DNA of 64,000 nucleotides from JAEUMG01 sp963805405 (GCA_963805405.1 CAWDUC010000007.1:102193-166192), one strand, 5' to 3'. Shown: positions 16,657 through 26,828, numbered from the stretch's first letter. Numbers and translations are program-made. Notes: generated by a model not told the origin, from the sequence alone.

Positions 16657-17550
16657 ATGCATAAGCCATCGGACCTTTACGGCATTGCCGCGATGCTTGC
16701 CGCGACCGCGATCTTCGTGGTCGGCGATACCTTCATGAAACTGTTGACGGAGGACCTTCCGCCTTTCCAGGTCCTGTTTCTGAGAGGCTTGGCCGCGACC
16801 ATCGCCTGCGGCCTGTTGCTGATGGTGCGCCGCGAGTGGACTGGCTTCGCCGATGCGCTGAGCATCCGCGTGCTTTTGCGCGCCGCGGGCGAGACGCTCG
16901 GCACCCTCTGCTACATCATAGCCCTGGCGCAGATGCCGATCGCCGATGTGATCGCCATTCTTCAGACCGCCCCATTGATATTGATACTGGGTGTTGCCGT
17001 CCTGCTGCGCGAAAAGATCGGTCCCATGCGCGTCGTTCTGGCGCTCATTGGTTTCGCCGGTGCCCTGATGGTCGCTCAGCCCGGTGCCAGCGGTGTTTCA
17101 GCCGCGACCTTGCTGGTGTTTGGTTCTGCACTGTCGATTGCCGCGCGTGACCTTGTTGCACGCGGCATCCCGCATCGGATCCCGGCGACGGTCGTGATCT
17201 TCACGACCGTCATCATGTCCATGCTGGTCGCCGGCGCCATCACCTTCAGTGCCGAGACGTGGAAAGTTCCGACGACCGGCAATCTCGTTATCGCGGTCCT
17301 CACTGGCCTGTGCCTGGCATTGGGACAGGTCGGGCTCTTTCTTGCCTATCGCTTTGGCCGGACCGCGGTCGTCGCACCCTTCTTCTATAGCTTCGCACTA
17401 TGGGGGGTCGTGGCGGGCGTCCTGATATGGGGCGATTTGCCGAACGGGCTGGCGCTCGCCGGAATCGCCCTCATCGTAGCGAGCGGCATCGCCATCGTCA
17501 TGCTCGACCAGCGCAAAGGCCGCGAAGTCGAATTAACGGATGCCCTTTAA
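16657..17550 (+). CDS. EamA-family (DMT) transporter
   Basis: A 297-residue protein with ten hydrophobic segments in two five-helix repeats, the drug/metabolite transporter pattern (LYGIAAMLAATAIFVVGDTFMK at the start, ALWGVVAGVLIWGDLPNGLALAG near the end). Acidic and Lys/Arg residues between helices 2 and 3 follow the positive-inside rule. The substrate cannot be told from sequence. Its 3' end overlaps the convergent methyltransferase gene by 18 bases. Three other EamA genes occur in this window. Confidence 0.85.
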   Translation: MHKPSDLYGIAAMLAATAIFVVGDTFMKLLTEDLPPFQVLFLRGLAATIACGLLLMVRREWTGFADALSIRVLLRAAGETLGTLCYIIALAQMPIADVIAILQTAPLILILGVAVLLREKIGPMRVVLALIGFAGALMVAQPGASGVSAATLLVFGSALSIAARDLVARGIPHRIPATVVIFTTVIMSMLVAGAITFSAETWKVPTTGNLVIAVLTGLCLALGQVGLFLAYRFGRTAVVAPFFYSFALWGVVAGVLIWGDLPNGLALAGIALIVASGIAIVMLDQRKGREVELTDAL

Positions 17551-18280
17551 GGGCGGCGAGGTCGCGGGATGCGGAGATAGCGCCGGCCGCAAGCGCGGCA
17601 CCAGGCGGCGCGCCCGCTTGCCGGGTGGGATCGCATAGACCTGCTTCACGGCCTCGACGATGATGACGCCGGAAAAGGCGGGAGACAGCCAGGACCCTAA
17701 CCGCTCCCAGGCGGGTGCCGAGTTCAGGATCATGCTTTTTTCGAAAGGCGGCATGAACAGGGCGTGGCTCCAGGCCGCTGCCGTGAACCGCGCCTCCTTC
17801 AGGAGCTTGCCGAGCTGTGGACGCGAGAACGGCTGGCCATAGCCGAAGGGTGTCGAGTTCGAATCTCGCCCACATGCCGCGGCGGTTGGGCACGATCAGC
17901 ATGAGCCGGCCCTGCGGCGCCATGACCCGCCACACTTCCTGGAGCATCTCCTCGGGATTGTCGGTGAGTTCGAGCCCGTGGATGATGAGCGCGAAATCGA
18001 CAGTGCTTTCCAGCAAGGGCAGGTCGAATTCATCGACCAGTGCGGTCGCGCTCTCGCCCTCCTGCGGCCAGTGGATGACGCCCTGCCGCGCCATCATGAA
18101 GCCGAAACTGCGGGCGGTCTCGGCGCGCCAGGATTCGAGATAGGGGGTGGCAAAGCCTAGCCCCATGACAGTGGCCCCGCCCAATGACGACCAGCGCCGG
18201 CGCAACCGGTGCGCGATCAAGCGCCGGCTGGCCAGACCGAGCCGGCTCGCGTAGAAGTCCCGCAGTTCAACGACATCCAT
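17533..18280 (-). CDS. SAM-dependent methyltransferase (frameshifted)
   Basis: A class I methyltransferase of about 249 residues. Motif I VMGLGFATPYL (residues 38-48) and the post-motif FALIIHGLELTDNPEEMLQEVWRVMAPQGRLMLIVPNRRGMWAR are typical. The frame breaks near 17865: GACACCCTTCGGC stands where GACACCCCCTTCGGC-like sequence (DTPFGYGQPFSR) is expected, a contraction in a C run. The second frame then reads FMPPFEKSMILNSAPAWERLG to the stop at 17533. Upstream of gloB in many Rhizobiales there is the same gene in divergent orientation. Substrate unknown. Confidence 0.8.
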
Positions 18281-18348
18281 GGACCCAAAATAGGCGCTCC
18301 ATGGTAAAGGGTCATCTACCGAGTTTCAGGTAACTTTAGAGGCTTCCC

Positions 18349-19119
18349 ATGGCGCATCTCGACCTTCACCACTTCATCTGTCGCGAGGACAATTACGGCG
18401 TTCTCGTCCATGACCACCAGAGCGGTGCCACCGCCTCGATCGATGCCCCGGATGCATTGGCCGTCGAGCGCGCGCTCAAGGCCAAGGGCTGGCAACTCAC
18501 CCATATCCTCACCACCCATCATCATGGCGATCATGTCGAAGGCAACCTGGCACTGAAGGAAGCATTCGGCTGCACCATCATCGGCCCGCGCAATGACGGC
18601 GAGATTCCCGGCATGGACAAGTCCGTCTCGGGCGGCGAGACCTTCACCTTTGCCGGCCGCGAAGTGCGCGTCATGGATACGCCCGGCCACACCAAGGGGC
18701 ATATCGTCTATTACTTCCCGACCGAGCATGTGCTTTTTGCCGGCGACACCTTGTTCGAGATGGGCTGCGGCCGGGTCATCGAAGGTACGCTCGAGCAGAT
18801 GTGGACATCGCTCGATCAGTTGCGCAAATTGCCGACCCATACCATCGTCCATGTCGGCCATGAATATAGCGAGGCCAATGCCCGCTTCGCGCTCTCGATC
18901 GAACCCGGAAACCGCGCGTTGCAACAACGCGCCGGTGTCGTCGCAACGCAGCGCGCCAAGGGCGAGATGACCTTGCCGACGACGATCGGCGATGAACTCA
19001 AGACCAATGTGTTCCTGCGCGTCGACAGTCCGGAAATCCGCAAGAAACTCGGCCTCGAACAGGCAAGCGATGCGGAAGTCTTCGCGGAGACGCGCCGCCG
19101 CAAGGATTCGTTCAAGTGA
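18349..19119 (+). CDS. gloB: Hydroxyacylglutathione hydrolase (glyoxalase II)
   Basis: A 256-residue zinc enzyme that hydrolyses S-lactoylglutathione to lactate and glutathione, the second step of methylglyoxal removal. The binuclear metal motif THHHGDH is at 56-62; other ligands are in DTPGHTKGHIVYYF and FAGDTLFEMGCGR, and HVGHEYSEAN supplies a further His. The C-terminal substrate-binding helices end in RRRKDSFK. The cupin gene starts inside its stop codon. Confidence 0.95.
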   Translation: MAHLDLHHFICREDNYGVLVHDHQSGATASIDAPDALAVERALKAKGWQLTHILTTHHHGDHVEGNLALKEAFGCTIIGPRNDGEIPGMDKSVSGGETFTFAGREVRVMDTPGHTKGHIVYYFPTEHVLFAGDTLFEMGCGRVIEGTLEQMWTSLDQLRKLPTHTIVHVGHEYSEANARFALSIEPGNRALQQRAGVVATQRAKGEMTLPTTIGDELKTNVFLRVDSPEIRKKLGLEQASDAEVFAETRRRKDSFK

Positions 19120-19559
19120 CGTTGAGCGCGCGCGAGATCATCGCCGCGCTCGACCTGAAGCCGCATCCTGAAGGCGGTCATTACCGGCAAACCTGGAAGG
19201 CGGATGCACCGGCGGGCGAACGTGCCGCCGGCACCGCGATCTATTTTCTGTTGGCAGAAGGCGAAGTCAGTCATTGGCATCGCGTCGATGCAGCGGAGAT
19301 CTGGCATTACTATCGCGGTGCGCCTCTGGAGCTTTCGCTCTCGGCGGATGAACGCGGAATCGACAGACATATTCTCGGCCCCGATCTTGCCGCGGGAGAG
19401 AAGCCGCAGATCATCGTCCCGCGCGATGTCTGGCAAGCGGCGAAATCACTCGGCGAATGGACACTGGTCGGTTGCACCGTATCGCCGGGCTTCGAGTTTT
19501 CGCATTTCGAACTCGCCGCGCCAGGCTGGCGCCCAAAAGAGATCAGCCGGTCGCGCTAG
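19116..19559 (+). CDS. DUF985 cupin protein
   Basis: A 147-residue cupin_5/DUF985 protein. EGGHYRQTWKAD and HWHRVDAAEIWHYYRGAPLELSL are the conserved beta-barrel blocks with His and Glu residues suited to metal binding. It starts with GTG 19116 in a 4-base overlap with gloB, so it is translationally coupled to it. The family has no established reaction; a sugar-epimerase-like or signalling role has been proposed for relatives. Confidence 0.85.
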   Translation: MTLSAREIIAALDLKPHPEGGHYRQTWKADAPAGERAAGTAIYFLLAEGEVSHWHRVDAAEIWHYYRGAPLELSLSADERGIDRHILGPDLAAGEKPQIIVPRDVWQAAKSLGEWTLVGCTVSPGFEFSHFELAAPGWRPKEISRSR

Positions 19560-20266
19560 GCCTCGAAGAGATAGAGCCGGAGCAGATTAGTCGGCGAAAC
19601 GAAGAGCGTCCTCACGCGCGAAAAGCCGGCGCCTTGGCCAAGCGCATGCCAGTTCGAATCGGTTTCCGGAAAATCCGAACTATGGACATGGTCGTTGACC
19701 ATCATCCATTCCCGCCGCGTATAGGCGGGCCAATATGGTTCCTGCGCATCCCATCGCGTCAGCCACTGTTCCCGGCTCTCGCCGTCGGGGCTTGCATCCT
19801 CATAGATGAGCAAGCGCCCGGTCTCGCCGACGATGCGTCTGATATTGCGCAAGGTCTCAGCCTTTGCGGGCGCGAGCAAATGATGCAATGAGAGTCCGAT
19901 CCACACGACATCGGCGGGCTGCCGCCAGTCGCGCAACGCGGCAACGAAATCACCCTCGGCAAGACTGACCGGGCAGGAGAGCCGTGCCAGATTGCGCCGC
20001 GCGATCTCCAGCGCGGGTCGCGAGATATCGATCCCGTGATACTCCGAGACATTCGTACCAAGCAGCGCTTCACTGCTCTTGCCCGCATCGCCGCAGGCCG
20101 CTTCGAGAAAACGGAACGGTCCTGCTACCTCATCGCGCAAGATACGATGCAGGCAGTCATAGGCGTCGCGATGAAAGAGATAGTCGTTGTCGACCATCTT
20201 GCGATAGACCTGCCACGCTTCGAGGAAAAGCGCCTGCGTGGGCGCTCTTTCCTGCTGGCTGGTCAT
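19556..20266 (-). CDS. SAM-dependent methyltransferase
   Basis: A 236-residue class I methyltransferase: motif I FRFLEAACGDAGKSS near 52-66, then YHGIDISRPALEIARRNLARL and ADVVWIGLSLHHLL. The C-terminus WHALGQGAGFSRVRTLFVSPTNLLRLYLF closes the fold. ATG 20266 lies 12 bases after the phaB stop on the same strand, so it may be the last gene of a phaA-phaB operon. Its substrate is unknown. The stop overlaps the cupin stop by 4 bases. Confidence 0.78.
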   Translation of the reverse strand: MTSQQERAPTQALFLEAWQVYRKMVDNDYLFHRDAYDCLHRILRDEVAGPFRFLEAACGDAGKSSEALLGTNVSEYHGIDISRPALEIARRNLARLSCPVSLAEGDFVAALRDWRQPADVVWIGLSLHHLLAPAKAETLRNIRRIVGETGRLLIYEDASPDGESREQWLTRWDAQEPYWPAYTRREWMMVNDHVHSSDFPETDSNWHALGQGAGFSRVRTLFVSPTNLLRLYLFEA

Positions 20267-20277
20267 CCGCGCCTCCC

Positions 20278-21003
20278 TCAGGCCATGTACTGGCCGCCAT
20301 TGGCGGTGAGCGTCGCGCCGGTGATGAAGCCCGATTGATCGGATGCGAGAAACACCACGCAGCGTGCGATCTCTTCGGGCTCGCCGAGACGCCCGACCGG
20401 TATCTGCGGCAGGATCCGCTTCTCGAGCACGTCCTTCGGCACGGCCAGCACCATTTCTGTGCCGATATAGCCGGGGCAGATCGCATTGACGGTGATGCCC
20501 TTGGCGGCACCTTCCTGCGCCAAGGCCTTGACAAAGCCGATATCGCCGGCCTTGGCGGCGGAGTAATTGGCCTGGCCCATCTGGCCCTTCTGCCCGTTGA
20601 TCGAGGAGATGCAGATGATGCGGCCGAAGCCTCGTGCCCGCATGCCGTCCCAGACCGGGCGCGTCATGTTGAACAGCGAATTGAGATTGGTGTTGATCAC
20701 TTGATACCACTGTTCCGGCGTCATCTTGTGGAACATCGCATCGCGCGTGATACCGGCATTGTTGACGAGAGTATCGATCGGGCCGACTTCGTTTTCGATT
20801 GCCTTGAGATTGCTCTCGCAGGCGGCGTAGTCGCTGACGTCCCACTTGCGGACATCGATGCCGGTCTCGGCCTTGAATTTCTGCGCCGCCTCGTCATTGC
20901 CGGCATAATTGGCAATGACGCGATAGCCTTCCTGCTTGAGCGCCTTGGAAATGGCGGCTCCGATGCCTCTTGTACCGCCTGTTACGATCGCCATGCGAGC
21001 CAT
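20278..21003 (-). CDS. phaB: Acetoacetyl-CoA reductase
   Basis: This NADPH-dependent short-chain dehydrogenase (241 residues) reduces acetoacetyl-CoA to (R)-3-hydroxybutyryl-CoA for polyhydroxybutyrate synthesis. The nucleotide motif TGGTRGIG is at 8-15, NNAG at 81-84, and the catalytic Tyr147/Lys151 sit in QANYSAAKAG. ITRDAMFHKM and INGQKGQMGQANY are typical of PhaB. It lies 30 bases downstream of phaA on the same strand. Confidence 0.95.
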   Translation of the reverse strand: MARMAIVTGGTRGIGAAISKALKQEGYRVIANYAGNDEAAQKFKAETGIDVRKWDVSDYAACESNLKAIENEVGPIDTLVNNAGITRDAMFHKMTPEQWYQVINTNLNSLFNMTRPVWDGMRARGFGRIICISSINGQKGQMGQANYSAAKAGDIGFVKALAQEGAAKGITVNAICPGYIGTEMVLAVPKDVLEKRILPQIPVGRLGEPEEIARCVVFLASDQSGFITGATLTANGGQYMA

Positions 21004-21033
21004 TCGCTATCTCCCTTTTGTTGCCGGCGTGCG

Positions 21034-22221
21034 TTAGTCGCGCGCCACGCACATGGCGATACCCATGCCGCCGCCGATGCAGAGCGTTGCGAGGCCCTTT
21101 TTTGCATCGCGCTTGCCCATTTCATAGAGCAGCGTCGTCAGCACGCGCGCCCCCGACGCACCGATCGGATGGCCGATGGCGATGGCGCCGCCGTTCACAT
21201 TCACCTTCGCAGTATTCCAGCCCATATCCTTGTTTACAGCACAGGCCTGCGCCGCGAAGGCCTCGTTCGCCTCGACGAGATCGAGATCATCGGGCTTCCA
21301 GCCGGCCTTCTTGAGCGCCGCGCGCGAGGCGGGGATGGGTCCCGAGCCCATGATCGCCGGATCCACACCGACGCTCGCCCACGAAACGATGCGCGCCAGG
21401 GGCGTGAGCTTGCGTGCTTCCGCTTCCTTGGCCGACATCAGGATGACCGCGGCGGCCCCGTCATTGATGCCGGAAGCATTGCCGGCGGTGACCGTGCCAT
21501 CCTTGGCGAAGGCGGCGCGGAGTTTCGCCACCTGGTCGAGCATGGCGCCATGGCGAATATACTCGTCCTGGTCGACCACCACATCGCCCTTGCGCGAGGC
21601 AACCGTGACGGGGGCGATCTCGTCCTTGAAGCGCCCGGCCTTCTGCGCGGCCTCGGCCTTGTTCTGCGAGGCGACCGCGAATTTGTCCTGCTCGTCGCGG
21701 GTGATCTGCCACTGCCGCGCCACGTTCTCGGCCGTGTTGCCCATGTGATAGCCGTTGAAGGCATCCCAGAGCCCGTCCTTGATCATCGTGTCGATCATCT
21801 GGAAGTCGCCCATCTTGATGCCGTTGCGCAGATGCTGGCAATGCGGCGACATGCTCATTGATTCCTGGCCGCCAGCCGCGACGATCTTGGCATCGCCGCC
21901 GGCGATCTGCTGAAGGCCCAATGCCACCGCGCGCAGTCCCGAGCCGCACAATTGATTGACGCCCCAGGCCGGGCTTTCGACCGGGATACCGGCGGCAACC
22001 GAGGCCTGGCGGGCGGGGTTCTGGCCTTGGCCCGCGGTCAGGATCTGGCCCATGATGACCTCGTCGACTTCCTTTGCGTCGACCTTGGCGCGCTCCATCG
22101 CCGCTTTTAGCGCCACGGCACCCAGCGCATGGGCGGACAAGGTCGACAGCGTGCCGTTGAAAGAGCCGACCGGCGTGCGCGCCGCCGAAACGATGACCAC
22201 CGCAGAATCCGAATTAGCCAT
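21034..22221 (-). CDS. phaA: Acetyl-CoA C-acetyltransferase
   Basis: A 395-residue thiolase that condenses two acetyl-CoA to acetoacetyl-CoA, the first step of polyhydroxybutyrate synthesis. Catalytic residues are Cys92 (NQLCGSGLRAV), His351 (IGHPIGASGAR) and Cys381 (LCIGGGMG). ATG 22221 is chosen since AAGGAGAG precedes it by about 6 bases. It is divergent from the regulator phaR across 176 bases. Confidence 0.96.
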   Translation of the reverse strand: MANSDSAVVIVSAARTPVGSFNGTLSTLSAHALGAVALKAAMERAKVDAKEVDEVIMGQILTAGQGQNPARQASVAAGIPVESPAWGVNQLCGSGLRAVALGLQQIAGGDAKIVAAGGQESMSMSPHCQHLRNGIKMGDFQMIDTMIKDGLWDAFNGYHMGNTAENVARQWQITRDEQDKFAVASQNKAEAAQKAGRFKDEIAPVTVASRKGDVVVDQDEYIRHGAMLDQVAKLRAAFAKDGTVTAGNASGINDGAAAVILMSAKEAEARKLTPLARIVSWASVGVDPAIMGSGPIPASRAALKKAGWKPDDLDLVEANEAFAAQACAVNKDMGWNTAKVNVNGGAIAIGHPIGASGARVLTTLLYEMGKRDAKKGLATLCIGGGMGIAMCVARD

Positions 22222-22323
22222 ACCGCACTCTCCTTGATTGTACTGCCGGTGGTCTACTCGGCCCCCGCCCCGCCCGCAATGGTCGCTTTTAGCCCGCTCT
22301 AACCCTCGGCGGATCAAGCGTTT

Positions 22324-22370
22324 TTGCGCTTGCAATTGTGCATTGCGCAGCGCAACCTTTCGCAGTGCAG
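22324..22370. promoter_or_regulatory. TGC/GCA repeat cluster, candidate PhaR operator
   Basis: The phaA-phaR intergenic region holds several TGC and GCA units in one 47-base stretch: TTGCGCTTGCAA, TGTGCATTGCGCAGCGCAA and CGCAGTGCAG. PhaR proteins of Paracoccus and Rhodobacter bind TGC/GCA-rich dyads and repress their own gene. The match is by composition and position only. Confidence 0.4.
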
Positions 22371-22397
22371 TCAAGGACCCAATCAAAGCGGGAAGCG

Positions 22398-23006
22398 ATG
22401 GCAGGAGCAGCTGCGACGAACGATCAATCAACGGCGCCTCAGGCGGCGGTCGTCATCAAGAAATACGCCAACCGGCGGCTCTATAATACCGCGACCAGCA
22501 CGTACGTGACCCTCGAAGACTTGGCCGAAATGGTCAAGAAGGGCACTGATTTTGTGGTTTTCGATGCCAAGACCGGCGAAGAGATCACCCGCTCCGTCCT
22601 GACCCAGATCATCTTCGAAGAAGAGAGCAAGGGCCAGAACCTGCTGCCGATCAATTTCCTGCGCCAGCTCATTCGCTTCTATGGCGACAGCATGCAGGCC
22701 TTCGTGCCGGGCTTTCTCGAATTCTCGCTTGAATCGCTCACCCGCGAACAGGACAAGTTTCGCCAGCAGATGATGGAATCCTGGGGGGCCGACCCCTTCA
22801 AGGCGATGGAGGATCACACCAAGCGCAACATGGCGATGTTTTCCGATGCCATGCGCATGTTCAATCCTTTTGCCGCCATGGCCGGCACCAAGCCGGCGGA
22901 CTCGCCCGCTGCAAGTCCGGCCAGTTCAAAGGATGACTTTCAGGCGCTGAAGGAACAGCTTTCTGCCATGCAGAACCGCCTCGACAGGCTTGCCGGCGAC
23001 AAGTAG
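22398..23006 (+). CDS. phaR: Polyhydroxyalkanoate synthesis repressor PhaR
   Basis: A 202-residue regulator that senses polyhydroxybutyrate and controls granule (phasin) genes. The DNA-binding domain is IKKYANRRLYNTATSTYVTLEDLAEMV (about 20-46), followed by the PHB-accumulation domain FEEESKGQNLLPINFLRQLIRFYG and a low-complexity tail. ATG 22398 is preceded by GCGGGAAG. Divergent from phaA-phaB. A pair of hairpins follows its stop. Confidence 0.93.
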   Translation: MAGAAATNDQSTAPQAAVVIKKYANRRLYNTATSTYVTLEDLAEMVKKGTDFVVFDAKTGEEITRSVLTQIIFEEESKGQNLLPINFLRQLIRFYGDSMQAFVPGFLEFSLESLTREQDKFRQQMMESWGADPFKAMEDHTKRNMAMFSDAMRMFNPFAAMAGTKPADSPAASPASSKDDFQALKEQLSAMQNRLDRLAGDK

Positions 23007-23013
23007 CGGACCT

Positions 23014-25160
23014 CTAATGAGATCTGCCCTCATGGTGGGTGCATCGCCGAAGGCGATGCGTCGAACCATGGGCAACATTGAGACCACGGTACCTGTACCC
23101 TTCGGGGCCGCTTCGCGGCCTCCTCAGGTGAGTGACGTGTGATTGGTCGTCGCCTCCCAGCACATCGGCAAAACGCGGACGTTGCGTCTCGGGCATCCGT
23201 GCGGCCGGCCGGCGGAAGGTCTCGTCCAGCGTGGAAAGCGCCGTGCGCAGGCGCGTGAGGTCGAGGCCGGGGCGATCGAGAACGGGTTGAACGACTGATG
23301 CCTCGACCGGCATTCATCGATCGCCGGAGTGGCCGGCAGCGGCGGCATCGCTATGTCTGGCGACGGCGCGGCGCTGGATGCCTCCCATGGCAACGCCATA
23401 TTGGCGCTGCCGAAGAGATTGCCTTGCAGGTAGTCGACGCCCCATTGCCGCAGGAAATCGGCGTCTTCTTCGTTCTGCACCCATTCGGCGATCGTCTTGA
23501 TGCTGAATTTCTCGGCCAGGTCGACCAGCGAGCGGACGAAATACTGGTTGTCGGCGTTGGATGCGAGGTGCTCGCAGAAGCAGCCGTCGATCTTGATGAA
23601 GTCGGCTCCAGAACCTTCAGGCTGCGGAATGAACTGTAGCCCGCACCGAAATCATCGATCGCGACGCCGCAGCCCAGTTCATGAAGCGCACGTGTGAAGC
23701 GCGCGGTTTCCGTGACATCGTCGAGCGCCGCCGTCTCGTTGATCTCGACGTCAGACGGCCGGCAAGTTCACGGTGGGCGGCCAGCATGTCGGTAAGCTGG
23801 CTAAACCAGCGCGGATCGGTCAGCGGTAATGCCCGAGACGTTGAGCGCCAGACGCGCCTGCGGATAGTCGAGCAGGACGTCGACCGCCAAGTGCATGACA
23901 TTGCGGTCGATCAGCCGGACCAGCCCGAGCTTTTCGGCAATGGGCACCAGATGCGCCGCGGCGATCATCGCACCATCGAAATCGGCCATGCGCAGCAGGG
24001 CTTCATGCATGACACGCCGCCACCGCGGGCATCGCACGATGGGCTGGTAGGCAAGCTGGAAGCGGTTCTGCTTGAGGCAGGCGACGATCTCGGTGGCGCA
24101 GCGCGCGTTGAGATCGCGCTCCGAGACGCGTTGCGGCGAGGGCCTGAACAGGATGAAACCATCCGAGGGTAGTCTCTTGGCCTCGGTGAGGGCTTCTTCG
24201 GCGCGCGCCATGGCGGTATTGGCCTCGCTCGCATGCCTAGGCAGGACGACGCCGCCGATCGACAGCATCGCCCAGACCGGACCACGCGCCGTCTCGATGA
24301 CGCTGTCGCGGGCCACATTCAGGAGGCGCTCGGCGGCGACCTGCAATTCTTCTTCACTGCATTGATTGAGGATGATGCCGAACTTGGTGCCCGAATAGCG
24401 GGCCAAAGCATCGCCGGTGCGTATGACCTGGCGCAGGCGGCGCCCGACCGCGACGATCACCTCATCGGCGATATCAAAGCCATAGGCATCGTTCACAACC
24501 GCCAGATTGTTGATGGCGGCGACCGCGAAGGCGCAGGAAAGGGTATTGCGCTCGGCGACGCTGATGGCCTCGCCCAGGGCTTCCGCCATGCGGCCGCGAT
24601 TCATCATGCCGGTCAGTGGATCGCAATTGCCAAGGAAGCTTAAGTGCCGGTCGCGGCGGTGACGGTCGTCGATACGCCGGATAATGCCAAAGACCTCGGC
24701 GGGACGGCCATCCGTGCCGGCAAACCAGCGCCCGCAATCCTCAAGCCAGATCGCCTGCTGCCGATACGGCCTTGCGGGCGAAACAGATATTCGATCTGGA
24801 ACGGAACGCCTGCACCCTCATCGCGCGCCTTGCTGCGCATCACCGTGTCATAGCGGCTCGTGAAATTATCGGCATCGAGCATTTGCGAAAACGAGCGCCC
24901 GACTGGCAGTTCGGCGATCTCGCATCCGACCACATCGGCGGAATTGGCGCTCCAGGAAATGCTGTCGGTTTCGATGACCCAGTGGTAGGCGGCCTCGCCG
25001 GCGGAGATCACCGCGCGGCCGATTTCTTCGAGCTCGCGATGCGCAACGACTTGCGACGGCTTCTCTACCGCATGGGGCGGCAAGCGGCATGGGCAGATTG
25101 GCCGCGCTCCTCCGCCTCCTGGGAAAAGGAGAAGAGTTGGTGTGACGGGGTATCGCTCAC
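23014..25160 (-). CDS. PAS-GGDEF-EAL protein, likely c-di-GMP phosphodiesterase (several frameshifts)
   Basis: One gene of about 710 residues broken by roughly six indels (near 25080, 24635, 23825, 23755, 23610 and 23290). Order: PAS-like domain (AAYHWVIETDSISWSANSADVVG), GGDEF domain (DPLTGMMNRGRMAEAL, VNDAYGFDIADEVI) whose catalytic motif is changed to SGTKF, then an EAL domain with YQPIV, HEALLRM, NVSGI, IDDFGAGYSSFRSL and TIAEWVQNEEDADFL. The EALLR and DDFG motifs are intact, so it probably degrades c-di-GMP while the GGDEF domain is inactive or regulatory. Start is GTG 25160, just after GGAGG. The exact C-terminus is uncertain. The position beside phaR is noted, but no link is proven. 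Confidence 0.78.
23041..23120. terminator. Two strong hairpins between phaR and the EAL gene
   Basis: GCATCGCC-gaa-GGCGATGC at 23041-23059 and GGCCGC-ttc-GCGGCC at 23106-23120 are perfect hairpins with 3-base loops. They have no U tract, so they look like bidirectional transcript stabilisers or short palindromic repeats rather than classical terminators. The C-terminus of the minus-strand gene may read through them. Confidence 0.45.
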
Positions 25161-25243
25161 GGAGCCTCCACGCGCGCAAATTGAGTCACGGTGAGCCTAG
25201 GCCGGGAGTAGTAAACAGATGCGAAACGCGAGGTCGCGCCTGT

Positions 25244-26828
25244 TCAATAGCCCAGCGCGCAGCCGTCCTTGCGCGGGTCCGACCCGCCGATCAGAACGCC
25301 CGTCGCGCCTGATTGCGATCGCCTGGCCGCCGCCCAAGGGCTCGACAGCGGGTGTCAGCCGGTGGCCCTTCGCCGCAAGGCCGGCGGCGACCGCGGCGGG
25401 AATGGTGTGTTCCATCTCGACCTGGCCCGAATCCGGGAAACAGCGCGGAAAATCGATCGCCTCTTGCGGATCCATGCCGTAGACATACCGGTTGAGCGCT
25501 ACCGCCACATGGCCCATCGGCTGGTAGTCTCCGCCCATCACGCCGTAGCTCATGGCGATCTTGCCGTCCTTCCTGACCATGGCCGGAATGATCGTGTGCA
25601 GCGGCCGCTTGCCGGGGCCGATGCAATTGGGATGGCCGGGCGTGGTGACGAAATTGCAGCCGCGGTTCTGCAGGGCAATACCGGTCCTACCCGTGACGAT
25701 GCCGGAGCCGAAACTCGCATAGATCGAGTTGATGAAGGAAACCGCCAGGCCGGTCTTGTCGACGACGGTCAGATAGACCGTATCGGAACCCGGTAGGGCC
25801 ACTTTCAGGGCCGGATCCTCGATTGCCCGGTTCATGTCGATGAGGCCCGCCAATCGGTCGGCGGTAGTGCCGCTCAGCATTTCATCGACCGGCACTGCCA
25901 CCTGACCGGGATCGGCGATGTAGCGGTTGCGATAGCACCCAGGCGAGCTTGATCGCCTCGATCTCGAGATGCCGGCGCTCGACACTTTCCGGGGCGTGGG
26001 CGGCGAGATCGAAACGCGTCAAGATGTTGAGCGCAATGAGCGCGGTAATACCCTGCCCGTTGGGCGGTATTTCGAGGATCTCGTGGCCTGCAAATTGCGT
26101 CGAAATCGGCTCTACCCAACTCGCCTCGGTGCGGGCCAAATCTTCAAGCGTCAGAAGGCTGCCGCGCTTGTTCAATTCATCGACGATGTCCTCGGCGACG
26201 CGCCCGCATAGAAGGCGTCGCGGCCCTCCTTCGCGAGAGTCTTGAAGGTTGTGGCGAGCGCCGGGTAGCGCATGATGTCGCCGACTTCCGGCGCCCGGCC
26301 ATCCTTGAGGTAGTGCCGCTTGCCACCCGGATCGCGCGACAGCATTTCGACCTCGAACTGCCAGTCGAAGGCAACCCTGGGCGTGATCGGCACGCCCTCC
26401 TCGCCCAGCCTTATGGCCGGCGCCAGGGCATCGCCGAGCGACATCGAGCCATACTTCTTGAGGAGGCGATCCCAGGCATCGACCGCGCCTGGAACCGTTA
26501 CCGAATGGACGCTCTGCAATCCGATCCCGTTCAGGCCGGATGTCTTGAGCCAGTCGGCGTCCGCCGCCAGGGCCGCCCGTCCAGACCCGTTGAGGCCCAC
26601 AACTTTGCCGTCCGGCAAGCCGATCAGGGCGAAACAATCGCCGCCGATCCCGGTCATGTGCGGCTCGCTCATGCACAACACCGCTGATGCCGTGACCGCC
26701 GCATCCACCGCATTGCCGCCCGCCCGCAAGACGTCGACGGCTGCGAGTGTCGCGAGCGGCGACGATGTCGCCGCCATCCCATTCGTTCCATAGGCGGCCG
26801 AACGGCCGGGCAGTTGCAGATCGCGCAT
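25244..26828 (-). CDS. ggt: Gamma-glutamyltransferase (three frameshifts)
   Basis: A gamma-glutamyltranspeptidase-type N-terminal nucleophile hydrolase, about 527 residues when repaired. It starts GRSAAYGTNGMAATSSPLAT and has DAAVTASAVLCMSEPHMTGIGGDCF. The autoprocessing Thr is probably that of GSDTVYLTVVDKTGLAVSFINSI, and the small subunit contains YGVMGGDYQPMGH. Frames break near 26200, 25930 and 25315; the last repair restores the typical ending GVLIGGSDPRKDGCALGY with its stop at 25244. No signal peptide is visible, so this may be a cytoplasmic branch of the family rather than a periplasmic glutathione enzyme. Confidence 0.88.

Noticed and set aside
19984..21861. Frame of 625 residues on the plus strand opposite phaB and phaA
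   Set aside because: It is antisense to clear pha genes, His/Arg-rich, and without domain signature. High third-position GC produces such long open antisense frames.
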